Source: Ruminococcus sp. UBA7014 | Lineage (GTDB): Bacteria; Bacillota; Clostridia; Oscillospirales; Ruminococcaceae | DNA length: 6,449 nucleotides | Direction of reading: 5' to 3' | NCBI GenBank assembly: GCA_002449575.1 | Contig: DJXC01000024.1 | Coordinates: 1-6,449 of the forward strand | Shown here: positions 1-5,323 of the stretch, one piece after another | Position numbering within the stretch: position 1 is the first letter of the stretch | Layout of the letters: each line of letters begins with the position of its first letter | Made by a program: the position numbers and the translations under genes | Notes under the pieces: generated by a model | What the model was told of the DNA's origin: nothing | The model's input: the letters and a program-made list of their open reading frames with translations, nothing else | Database searches by the model: none

Positions 1-1195
1 CAGCTTCAAAGTTGATAACACCATCTTTGTCAATAATCGCTACCGCACCTCTTCCAGATGCAGAATAATCTTTTTCATTGACATTGACATTTGCCAGATT
101 CTTAATAAAGTTAGCAGCCTGTTCTTCTGTAAAGTTTTCAGCAGCAACAAGTTTATGATTTTCTTTATCATAGGCAACAGGTAAATCTTCCGTACTGAGA
201 ATAAAACTTGTTGTGAAAGAAGCATATTTCTTGTTTTCATCAGAAACAGTCAGTGTATAAGAGCCAGGAACTGCATTGGTATAGGCAATGACACCATCTT
301 CACCGACAGAGAAATTTTCGGCTACTGTGCCAGTAAGCTGATAGTCTTCCGGAAATCCGGTCTGTGTCCAGTTGACAGAGCCTGTACCGGCTTTGCCGTT
401 TTCAGCCGTTAGTGTGTTTTCAAACTTGACAGGTACATAAGTTTCTGTATTCACTGTATAGTAACCAGATTTTGCAATATAGACAATCTGATTGATTGTT
501 TCGCCCATCAGGGTTTGGTAATCTTCAAAATCGAGGGTGTTGCCGTGCGGTTCGCTTGTCTTGATGCCGGAACTCCAGGCAAACTGTCCTCTCCAGATAT
601 TCTGCTCATGACGCATTGCATAGGAATGTCCTTCGGCAGTCTTAATAACTGCGCCATAAATTGCGCCTAAATCTTCCGGAGCAGCATTGACGGAAATAAC
701 ATAGTCACCCCACGGCGTTTCTGTGCTGAGGTTGATTTCTGCATTAAAAGTCTGCGGTTCAGCATCATTAACAGCAGAAAATGCAGCCTTGCCGTCTGTT
801 ACGGTCACTGTTTTATAAGCTGCCGGAGTTTCTTCCAGAGCAGTAAAATGATACTTGTCTGTCAGTGCATCAAGGTCAGCCTGTGTGATAGCTACCGGAT
901 AAGTTACACCAAGAATCTGTCCTGAACCATCTTCGGCGGCTTCGCTGTGATAAGAACCTTCAAAAAGTTCACCTTCGCCGTTCTTAGCCCATTTGGTATT
1001 AGTTGCAGAAGAAACAGCATCAACTTCATAAGCATTACTGCTGTCAGCCAGTTCTGCCTTGTAAAAATCAGCATATGGAATATCCATTGTTCCGTAAATA
1101 TAATCTGTATCAGCAGCAGAAGCGGCAAACGGAACGGCACTGACAGCCAGTGCCAGACTTGCGGTCAGAACAGCAATTGTCTTGCATTTTTTCAT
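1..1195 (-). CDS. Secreted Tp47-domain / Shr-HID-like surface protein, 5' part only
   Basis: The frame is open for 398 residues from ATG at 1195 and runs off the left edge, so the C-terminus is missing. The start follows TAGGAG (1205-1210) with a 9-nt gap. Residues 1-27 are a Sec signal peptide (KK, then a hydrophobic stretch ending in ASA before ADTD). There is no lipobox, so the protein is probably exported rather than lipidated. Residues 35-69 (GTMDIPYADFYKAEL, then YEVDAVSSAT) and 163-248 (GDYVISV, YGAVIKTAEG, Y-x-MRHE, IKTSEPHG, then GYYTV) resemble the N-terminal and central domains of Treponema pallidum Tp47, a penicillin-binding lipoprotein. An Ig-like stretch follows (about 262-332). 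The visible end (about 350-398: AENFTEEQA, VNVNEKDYSASGRG) resembles the hemoglobin-interacting domain repeats of Shr. Similar secreted proteins occur in Clostridia. Their function is unknown to me, and penicillin binding or heme binding should not be assumed. Domain naming is from memory of the families. Confidence 0.75.
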   Translation of the reverse strand, partial: MKKCKTIAVLTASLALAVSAVPFAASAADTDYIYGTMDIPYADFYKAELADSSNAYEVDAVSSATNTKWAKNGEGELFEGSYHSEAAEDGSGQILGVTYPVAITQADLDALTDKYHFTALEETPAAYKTVTVTDGKAAFSAVNDAEPQTFNAEINLSTETPWGDYVISVNAAPEDLGAIYGAVIKTAEGHSYAMRHEQNIWRGQFAWSSGIKTSEPHGNTLDFEDYQTLMGETINQIVYIAKSGYYTVNTETYVPVKFENTLTAENGKAGTGSVNWTQTGFPEDYQLTGTVAENFSVGEDGVIAYTNAVPGSYTLTVSDENKKYASFTTSFILSTEDLPVAYDKENHKLVAAENFTEEQAANFIKNLANVNVNEKDYSASGRGAVAIIDKDGVINFEA

Positions 1196-1219
1196 GATTC
1201 AATTCTCCTAACTAGTAAA

Positions 1220-1268
1220 AAATACTGTATTTATACATTTTCTTTTTTCAAGTAAGTTAAAGCTTACT
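1220..1268 (-). promoter_or_regulatory. Leader of Tp47-like gene with two small inverted repeats
   Basis: The transcribed leader contains a 6-bp stem with a 6-nt loop (AGTAAG/CTTACT, 1251-1268). Nearer the gene it contains a 13-bp palindrome with a single central base (AAATACTGTATTT, 1220-1232). The first could fold as a weak RNA hairpin. The second has no loop and would act, if at all, as a DNA operator. In AT-rich sequence such repeats arise by chance, so this is only a candidate. Confidence 0.25.
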
Positions 1269-1288
1269 GAATTTTAAATACAAATAGA

Positions 1289-1317
1289 AGTATAACATAA
1301 AAATGCAATTTTGTCAA
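1289..1317 (-). promoter_or_regulatory. Sigma-A promoter of the Tp47-like gene
   Basis: On the minus strand a perfect -35 TTGACA (1317-1312) is followed by a 17-nt spacer and -10 TATACT (1294-1289). The -10 is preceded by TGT, giving an extended -10. The predicted transcript starts near 1282 and leaves a leader of about 86 nt before the ATG at 1195. This is the strongest -35/-10 combination in the window and suggests high expression. Confidence 0.85.
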
Positions 1318-1386
1318 GAATTTTTTAGTATGGGAAACAGAAAATATATTTCTGCATTTTATGAATTTTTTCAACAGAATTGACAA

Positions 1387-1413
1387 GAATACCCTGTGAA
1401 GCACAGGGTATTC
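1387..1413 (-). terminator. Hairpin terminator downstream of the solute-binding protein gene
   Basis: A perfect 12-bp stem (GAATACCCTGTG with its complement) closes a 3-nt loop, beginning 21 nt past the stop codon at 1435. On the minus strand it is followed by TTGTCAATTCTG, a poor T-tract, so it may be a weak or factor-assisted terminator. Its position between the gene's stop and the next gene's -35 box fits termination of the 1435-2250 transcript. Confidence 0.65.
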
Positions 1414-1434
1414 CAAGAAGACAGATTTTCTTTT

Positions 1435-2250
1435 TTATTCATTCCGGACAACAACGACTAACTTAGAAACTGCATAACTCTGAGAAAAAGCGACTTCTTC
1501 CTGACGTTCCGGCGTGACAGAAATGCCGGCAACGCCAACATCTGCTTTTCCGTTCTGTACAGAGACAAGTACAGAATCAAAGGGCATATCTTTGATTTCC
1601 AGATTCATGCCAATTTTATCGCATACAGCGTTCATCATATCCACATCAATTCCGACAATTTCGCCGGAAGAAGTTTTGCTTTCATAAGGCGGAAATTCTG
1701 CATTAGTTGCCATAATCAGTGTACCATCTCTGGAAACACTCTTGTCAGGATGATAGGGAATCTGGTCAGCATCTTCGCCAATCCAGTGACTTGTAATTTT
1801 TTCCAGTGTGCCGTCTTCCTTGAGTGAGGAGAGTGCATCGTCAATTTGCTTCCCTAATTCTGTATTGTCCTTGGCATAAGCAATGGAATATTCTTCTTCC
1901 ACAAGTGCTTCATAGAGAATCCGGAAAGATTCATCATCTGCTGTGAGTGTTTTTGCGGGTTCATTATCCAGAATGACAGCATCAATTTTATTTTCTTTCA
2001 GGGCTTTGAGAGCGGCACTAGGTTTGGTAAAGCTTTGCATCTGTGCTCCCGGAATGTCTTCAGCATAAATCAGCCCGGTAGTACCAATTTGTGTGCCGAT
2101 TCGCTTTCCTTCAAGGTCTGAAATTGTACGAATTCCTATATCTGACGGATTTTGTTCTGTTTCAGAAGTGATTTGCTGTTTGGCACAGCCTGAACTTGCT
2201 GCCAGCAGACACAATACCCCTGCAAGAAAAAATTTGTTTATTTTTTTCAT
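1435..2250 (-). CDS. Amino-acid-type ABC solute-binding lipoprotein with swapped (circularly permuted) halves
   Basis: This is a 271-residue lipoprotein. A signal peptide ends in SSGC, with Cys22 as the probable lipid anchor. Residues 42-160 match the second half of family-3 binding proteins: TISDLEGKRIGTQIGTTG, AVILDNEPAK, then the C-terminal helix LKEDGTLEKITSHWIGE. Residues 175-271 match the first half: DGTLIMATNAEFPPYE, GEIVGIDVDMMNAVCDKIG, GKADVGVAGISVTPER, then SYAVSKLVVVV, where the protein ends. In ordinary family members the order is the reverse, and the cut here falls at the first inter-lobe hinge. Expected ligand contacts are all present: GTTG (56-59), Asp95 and Arg249 for an amino acid's carboxylate and amino groups, and an aromatic FPPY. 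A polar amino acid ligand is therefore likely. No permease or ATPase gene adjoins it, and it has its own promoter and terminator. The start codon has only a weak ribosome site (GGGAAAG, then GTGAT). Confidence 0.9.
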   Translation of the reverse strand: MKKINKFFLAGVLCLLAASSGCAKQQITSETEQNPSDIGIRTISDLEGKRIGTQIGTTGLIYAEDIPGAQMQSFTKPSAALKALKENKIDAVILDNEPAKTLTADDESFRILYEALVEEEYSIAYAKDNTELGKQIDDALSSLKEDGTLEKITSHWIGEDADQIPYHPDKSVSRDGTLIMATNAEFPPYESKTSSGEIVGIDVDMMNAVCDKIGMNLEIKDMPFDSVLVSVQNGKADVGVAGISVTPERQEEVAFSQSYAVSKLVVVVRNE

Positions 2251-2285
2251 GTTTTATCACACATCTTTCCCAAAAATATGTTTTT

Positions 2286-2314
2286 ATTATATCATACTTT
2301 CAGTATAAAGTCAA
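2286..2314 (-). promoter_or_regulatory. Sigma-A promoter of the solute-binding protein gene
   Basis: On the minus strand: -35 TTGACT (2314-2309), a 17-nt spacer and a perfect -10 TATAAT (2291-2286) with an upstream TG (extended -10). Transcription should start near 2279, giving a short leader of about 28 nt. The spacer contains a dyad, ATACT-TTC-AGTAT (2294-2306), which could bind a repressor or be chance. Confidence 0.85.
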
Positions 2315-2365
2315 TGCTATATTCTAGAAAATGTCTGAATGGATTGCTTTTCTTTCTTTTTGGAG

Positions 2366-2394
2366 TGGATAAGCAATATAAAAAAAGCTATAAT
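2366..2394 (+). promoter_or_regulatory. Sigma-A promoter of the flavodoxin gene
   Basis: A perfect -10 TATAAT (2389-2394) lies 17 nt after TGGATA (2366-2371), which matches the -35 consensus at four of six positions. There is no extended -10 TG. The start is expected near 2401, giving a leader of about 56 nt. This promoter diverges from that of the solute-binding protein, with 51 bases between the two -35 boxes. Confidence 0.7.
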
Positions 2395-2406
2395 AGATAG
2401 TGTTGA

Positions 2407-2420
2407 TTAGCTAGAGCTAA
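2407..2420. promoter_or_regulatory. Dyad in flavodoxin leader, candidate operator
   Basis: TTAGCT-AG-AGCTAA has perfect 6-bp arms with a 2-nt centre, at about +7 to +20 of the predicted flavodoxin transcript. The TTAG/CTAA ends recall metal-dependent DtxR/IdeR-type operators (TTAGG...CCTAA), and flavodoxins are commonly iron-responsive. The inner bases differ from that consensus and no regulator gene is in the window, so the assignment is speculative. Confidence 0.35.
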
Positions 2421-2427
2421 CTTAAAA

Positions 2428-2441
2428 TTCAAAATTTTGAA
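2428..2441. promoter_or_regulatory. Perfect 14-bp palindrome next to the flavodoxin ribosome site
   Basis: TTCAAAATTTTGAA is fully self-complementary with no loop. It overlaps the start of the ribosome-binding sequence AAAGGA (2440-2445). As DNA it could be a protein-binding site. As RNA it is too tight to fold without opening the centre. Its AT-rich composition raises the chance of coincidence. Confidence 0.3.
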
Positions 2442-2456
2442 AGGATGATTTTTATC

Positions 2457-2867
2457 ATGAGTAAAACAGCAGTTGTTTATTGGAGTCAGACAGGAAATAC
2501 AGAAGCTATGGCAAATGCCGTTGCAGAAGCAGCAGGCGCAGAACTGATTACTGCCGCTGATTTTTCTGCTGATAAGCTGAACAATTTCGATGCAGTTGCT
2601 TTTGGCTGTCCGGCAATGGGCGCAGAAGTCCTCGAAGAAGACGAATTCCAGCCCATGTGGGATGCAGTTAAGGCTAACTTAAACGGCAAAAACATTGCAT
2701 TGTTCGGCTCTTATGGCTGGGGTGACGGTGAATGGATGCGCAACTGGGAAGAAGATGCCAAGTCAGCAGGCGCAAATCTGGTGGCAGAACCTGTGATTGC
2801 AAATGAAGCTCCTGATGATGATGCTCTTGCTGCCTGCAAGGCTCTCGGTGAAGCACTTGCCAAGTAA
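2457..2867 (+). CDS. Short-chain flavodoxin (FMN electron carrier)
   Basis: This 136-residue cytoplasmic electron carrier uses bound FMN to shuttle low-potential electrons and often replaces ferredoxin when iron is scarce. It closely resembles clostridial flavodoxins in length and motifs. The phosphate loop SQTGNTE is at 10-16. The first FMN-flanking loop GCPAMG (50-55) carries Met54. The second, GSYGWGDGEWMR (84-95), carries Trp88 to stack on the flavin. The acidic segment LEEDEF (59-64) is typical. I chose ATG 2457 (MSKTAVVYW) because family members begin just before the first strand. It lies 11 nt after AAAGGA, whereas ATG 2445 would overlap that ribosome site and add four residues. An ATGAT-TTTT-ATCAT hairpin (2445-2458) covers the chosen start and may shorten the effective spacing. 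The gene is monocistronic, between its own promoter and a terminator. Confidence 0.95.
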   Translation: MSKTAVVYWSQTGNTEAMANAVAEAAGAELITAADFSADKLNNFDAVAFGCPAMGAEVLEEDEFQPMWDAVKANLNGKNIALFGSYGWGDGEWMRNWEEDAKSAGANLVAEPVIANEAPDDDALAACKALGEALAK

Positions 2868-2896
2868 TTAAAATTTCAAAACTTCCATCTCCAAAG

Positions 2897-2932
2897 AAAT
2901 CCGGCTGGAACATGCAGACTCCAGCCGGATTT
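2897..2932. terminator. Bidirectional terminator between flavodoxin and the GNAT gene
   Basis: A perfect 13-bp GC-rich stem (AAATCCGGCTGGA and its complement) closes a 10-nt loop. On the plus strand the arm ends in a run of five T (2930-2934), a good intrinsic terminator for the flavodoxin. On the minus strand it lies 5 nt past the acetyltransferase stop and is followed by TTTCTTT, so it probably also ends the tgt-mntP-GNAT operon. Confidence 0.9.
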
Positions 2933-2937
2933 TTAGT

Positions 2938-3426
2938 TTAAAATAATATTCGCATTTCGTACCACTCAAAACCACCGTGAACAGAATCAGATTTTCCCTG
3001 ATTTACAAATCCGGATTCTGCATAGAAAGAAATCAGTTCTGCTTTACAGGTGAGCGTGATGCCTTTCCGGTTCTGCAATCTGGCAGAAGTAATGAATTGC
3101 TGTAACAATTGCTTTCCATAGCCTTTATGCTGATATTCCGGCGAAATGGCAAGACTCAGTATCATCTGATAACCGCCGTTTTCGTCATGCAGAGAGGCAT
3201 CTTCAAACATTTCATCAATCAGCACCGGAGAATCATAAACCAGCCCGTTAATAAATCCGGCAATCTGCTGATTTTCCGTCAAAACAAAGAAATGCTCCGG
3301 AAATGTTTTCAGCCGGCTGCTGATTTTTTCAGAATCAGCGGCTTCTTCCGGCGGAAAACAGATGGATTCTATCAAGGTCAGCCGTTCTAAATCTTCCGGC
3401 TGGACAGTACGGATTTCAATACTCAT
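2938..3426 (-). CDS. GNAT-family N-acetyltransferase (AANAT-like)
   Basis: This 162-residue single-domain enzyme is predicted to transfer acetyl from acetyl-CoA to an amine. The acetyl-CoA pyrophosphate loop is QHKGYG (99-104), in the usual strand-turn-helix context LAISPEYQHKGYGKQLLQQF. FYAESGF (134-140) is the common GNAT C-terminal motif. ESICFPPEEA (20-29), LTCK (125-128) and the end SDSVHGGFEWYEM (146-158) resemble the arylalkylamine N-acetyltransferase branch, so a small aromatic or polyamine substrate is possible but unproven. The start is well supported by AAAGGA (3439-3434) with a 7-nt gap. It is the last gene of an operon, 17 nt after mntP, and probably relies on the tgt promoter. 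Confidence 0.88.
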   Translation of the reverse strand: MSIEIRTVQPEDLERLTLIESICFPPEEAADSEKISSRLKTFPEHFFVLTENQQIAGFINGLVYDSPVLIDEMFEDASLHDENGGYQMILSLAISPEYQHKGYGKQLLQQFITSARLQNRKGITLTCKAELISFYAESGFVNQGKSDSVHGGFEWYEMRILF

Positions 3427-3443
3427 AAAAAGTTCCTTTCTGA

Positions 3444-4013
3444 TTATGCAAAAAACAGGTGTTCAATGAAAATTTTCAAGCCCAGACAAACGAGAATCAC
3501 ACCGCCTGTCAGCATGGCACGACTGCCGAGCTTTCTGCCAAATCTTCTGCCGCACCGGACTCCAATCAGCGAGAAAAGACAGGTTATCACAGCAATTTCA
3601 GAAACAGCATAATAAATATGAATATTTGCCAGAGCGGCAAAGCTTACCCCGACTGCCAGTGCATCGATACTGGTTGCAATGCCCTGTAACAGCAGCGTTT
3701 TCAGGCGGAGTTCACAGTGTTCCGGTTCGGTTCGTTTCGCTTCCCGGACAGCATCTGCAATCATGCTGATGCCAATATAGCCCAGCAATAACAATGCGAC
3801 ATAATGGTCAGCCGCAGTAATATAATTTTCAAATGCCTTTCCCAGAAAAAAGCCTGTCAGTGGCATAATGCCCTGAAAGATTCCGAAACAAATGCCAATT
3901 TCCAGCATCTGCCGTTTTTTCAGGTCAGTACAGCATAATCCATCTGTTACCGCAACAGCAAACGCATCCATGGACAAGCCGACAGCCGTCAGCAGAATTT
4001 CAAATACATTCAT
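3444..4013 (-). CDS. mntP: Manganese efflux pump MntP
   Basis: This 189-residue inner-membrane protein of the MntP family exports Mn(II). It has about six membrane segments in two related halves (roughly 4-22, 36-58, 69-88, then 105-128, 131-151, 166-186). Each half opens with the family signature: GLSMDAFAVAV (12-22) with Asp16, and ATSIDALAVGVS (113-124) with Asp117. These acidic residues in the first and fourth segments are the conserved metal-site candidates. The loop between halves (about 89-104) is short and charged. I start at ATG 4013, 10 nt after AGGA (4027-4024). A TTG one codon upstream (4016) has a 7-nt gap and cannot be excluded. It lies 33 nt after tgt and 17 nt before the GNAT gene. 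No yybP-ykoY manganese riboswitch is seen nearby, so control would come through the operon promoter. Confidence 0.93.
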   Translation of the reverse strand: MNVFEILLTAVGLSMDAFAVAVTDGLCCTDLKKRQMLEIGICFGIFQGIMPLTGFFLGKAFENYITAADHYVALLLLGYIGISMIADAVREAKRTEPEHCELRLKTLLLQGIATSIDALAVGVSFAALANIHIYYAVSEIAVITCLFSLIGVRCGRRFGRKLGSRAMLTGGVILVCLGLKIFIEHLFFA

Positions 4014-4046
4014 CAAACAGGCTTCCTCTCTGATTCAGAATTTTAG

Positions 4047-5192
4047 TTAATCATCAGGGGCTTTTTTTGCCAGTTTCTTGGAATATTCAGCTCGGAACGC
4101 TTCAAATGTACCGTTATCAAGCGCATCACGGATTTTTTCTGTCAATGTATTATAGAAATATAAATTATGAATGACGGTCAGCCGTCCGGCAAGCATTTCA
4201 TTCGCCTTGAACAGATGCCGCACATACGCTCTCGAAAAGTTCCGGCAGGCAGGACAGCCGCATTCTTCATCCATCGGGCGAGGGTCGGTCTGATAAGTCA
4301 GATTTTTCATGTGACGCATTCCTGCCCATGTAAAGATAGTCCCGTGACGGGCGTTTCTGGTTGGCATGACACAGTCGAACATGTCAATTCCTCTTGCAAC
4401 AGATTCAATAATATTTGAAGGTGTACCGACTCCCATTAAATACCGTGGTTTGTCAGAGGGCATATACGGAACGACACAGTCAAGAATTCTGTACATTTCT
4501 TCTGTCGGTTCACCAACTGCCAGCCCGCCGACAGCATAACCGTCAAGGTTGAGTTCAGCAATCTGCTGCATATGTTCAATTCTTAGTTTCTCAAACGTAC
4601 AGCCCTGATTGATGCCAAATAATAATTGATTTTTATTGATAGTTTCCGGCAGTGTATTCAGCCGCTGCATTTCGTCTTTACAGCGGACAAGCCAGCGTGT
4701 TGTCCGTTCACAGGACTTTGCAGAATAGTCATAAGGTGCAGGATTTTCCACACATTCGTCAAATGCCATTGCAATGGTAGATGCCAGATTTGACTGAATC
4801 TGCATACTGACTTCCGGTGAAATAAATAGCCGTGAACCGTCCAGATGTGACTGGAAATAAACCCCTTCTTCTTTAATCTTACGCAGCTTTGCCAGAGAAA
4901 ATACCTGAAATCCGCCGCTGTCAGTAAGAATCGGACGTTTCCAGTTCATGAATTTGTGCAGTCCGCCCATTTGGTGGATAATGTTGTCACCGGGTCTTAA
5001 ATGCAGATGATAAGTGTTACACAGTTCTACCTGGCATTTTAAATCTATAAGTTCCGGAGAGGAAACACCGCCTTTGATTGCTGCTGATGTGCCGACATTC
5101 ATAAAGCACGGTGTCTGAAATGTTCCATGAACGGTCGTGACCTGACCTCGTCTTGCTCTGTTTTCAGTTTTAATTAATTGATAAATTCCCAT
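4047..5192 (-). CDS. tgt: tRNA-guanine(34) transglycosylase (queuosine pathway)
   Basis: This cytoplasmic enzyme swaps guanine-34 in the anticodon of tRNA-Asp, -Asn, -His and -Tyr for preQ1, a step towards queuosine. The 381-residue product aligns along its full length with E. coli Tgt (375). TDSGGFQVFSL (90-100) contains Asp91, the general acid/base. AFDECVE (143-149) contains Asp145 for base recognition. GGLAVGE (222-228) is present, and MFDCVMPTRNARHG (271-284) contains Asp273, the nucleophile. The zinc site CxCx2Cx25H is intact (Cys311, Cys313, Cys316, His342). The start is ATG 5192 (MGIYQL), 9 nt after AGGAG (5206-5202). An in-frame TTG at 5279 would add 29 unconserved residues and would lie upstream of the promoter -10. 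It is the first gene of the tgt-mntP-GNAT operon and is divergent from cysK. No preQ1 synthesis genes are in view. Confidence 0.97.
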   Translation of the reverse strand: MGIYQLIKTENRARRGQVTTVHGTFQTPCFMNVGTSAAIKGGVSSPELIDLKCQVELCNTYHLHLRPGDNIIHQMGGLHKFMNWKRPILTDSGGFQVFSLAKLRKIKEEGVYFQSHLDGSRLFISPEVSMQIQSNLASTIAMAFDECVENPAPYDYSAKSCERTTRWLVRCKDEMQRLNTLPETINKNQLLFGINQGCTFEKLRIEHMQQIAELNLDGYAVGGLAVGEPTEEMYRILDCVVPYMPSDKPRYLMGVGTPSNIIESVARGIDMFDCVMPTRNARHGTIFTWAGMRHMKNLTYQTDPRPMDEECGCPACRNFSRAYVRHLFKANEMLAGRLTVIHNLYFYNTLTEKIRDALDNGTFEAFRAEYSKKLAKKAPDD

Positions 5193-5223
5193 AATACATT
5201 TCTCCTGTATGAATAATAATTCC

Positions 5224-5252
5224 AGTATAACATATTTTTCAAAAAAAGTAAA
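5224..5252 (-). promoter_or_regulatory. Sigma-A promoter of the tgt-mntP-GNAT operon
   Basis: On the minus strand: TTTACT (5252-5247, four of six -35 matches), a 17-nt spacer, and -10 TATACT (5229-5224) preceded by TGT (extended -10). The ten bases ATGTTATACT are identical to those at the Tp47-like gene's promoter. The start is expected near 5217, leaving a leader of about 25 nt. That is too short for a riboswitch. Confidence 0.75.
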
Positions 5253-5261
5253 GCGTTCGAG

Positions 5262-5290
5262 TTGCTTTTTTTCTGCCAATGTGATATAAT
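5262..5290 (+). promoter_or_regulatory. Sigma-A promoter of the cysteine synthase gene
   Basis: A perfect -10 TATAAT (5285-5290) with TG two bases before it (extended -10) lies 17 nt after TTGCTT (5262-5267), a weak -35. The start is expected near 5297, giving a leader of about 27 nt. That leaves no room for an S-box or T-box, so any sulfur control would be at the operator level. It diverges from the tgt promoter with 9 bases between the two -35 boxes. Confidence 0.8.
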
Positions 5291-5323
5291 GTAATAGTTA
5301 TCAATTTTAAAGGAGATTTTTAC

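Noticed and set aside
947..1255. Plus-strand open frame of 102 codons opposite the Tp47-like gene
   Set aside because: It is antisense to a clearly coding frame, has no ribosome site and no recognisable domain.
1318..1386. Possible small gene or RNA between the terminator and the Tp47 promoter
   Set aside because: The stretch is AT-rich, without an open frame, ribosome site or stable hairpin.
2247..2264. Five-codon upstream frame (ATG TGT GAT AAA ACA TGA) whose stop overlaps the solute-binding protein start
   Set aside because: The ATGA overlap is suggestive of translational coupling, but the mini-frame lacks a properly spaced ribosome site and has no informative codons; probably chance.
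2674..2913. Minus-strand open frame opposite flavodoxin and the terminator
   Set aside because: It lies across a conserved flavodoxin and runs through a terminator hairpin; composition looks like a shadow frame.
5193..5279. N-terminal extension of tgt from TTG 5279 (29 extra residues)
   Set aside because: The extension is not conserved in Tgt and covers the promoter. ATG 5192 has a good AGGAG site and fits the family's start.
5297..5323. S-box or T-box riboswitch before cysK
   Set aside because: The predicted leader is only about 27 nt with no hairpins, too short for either.
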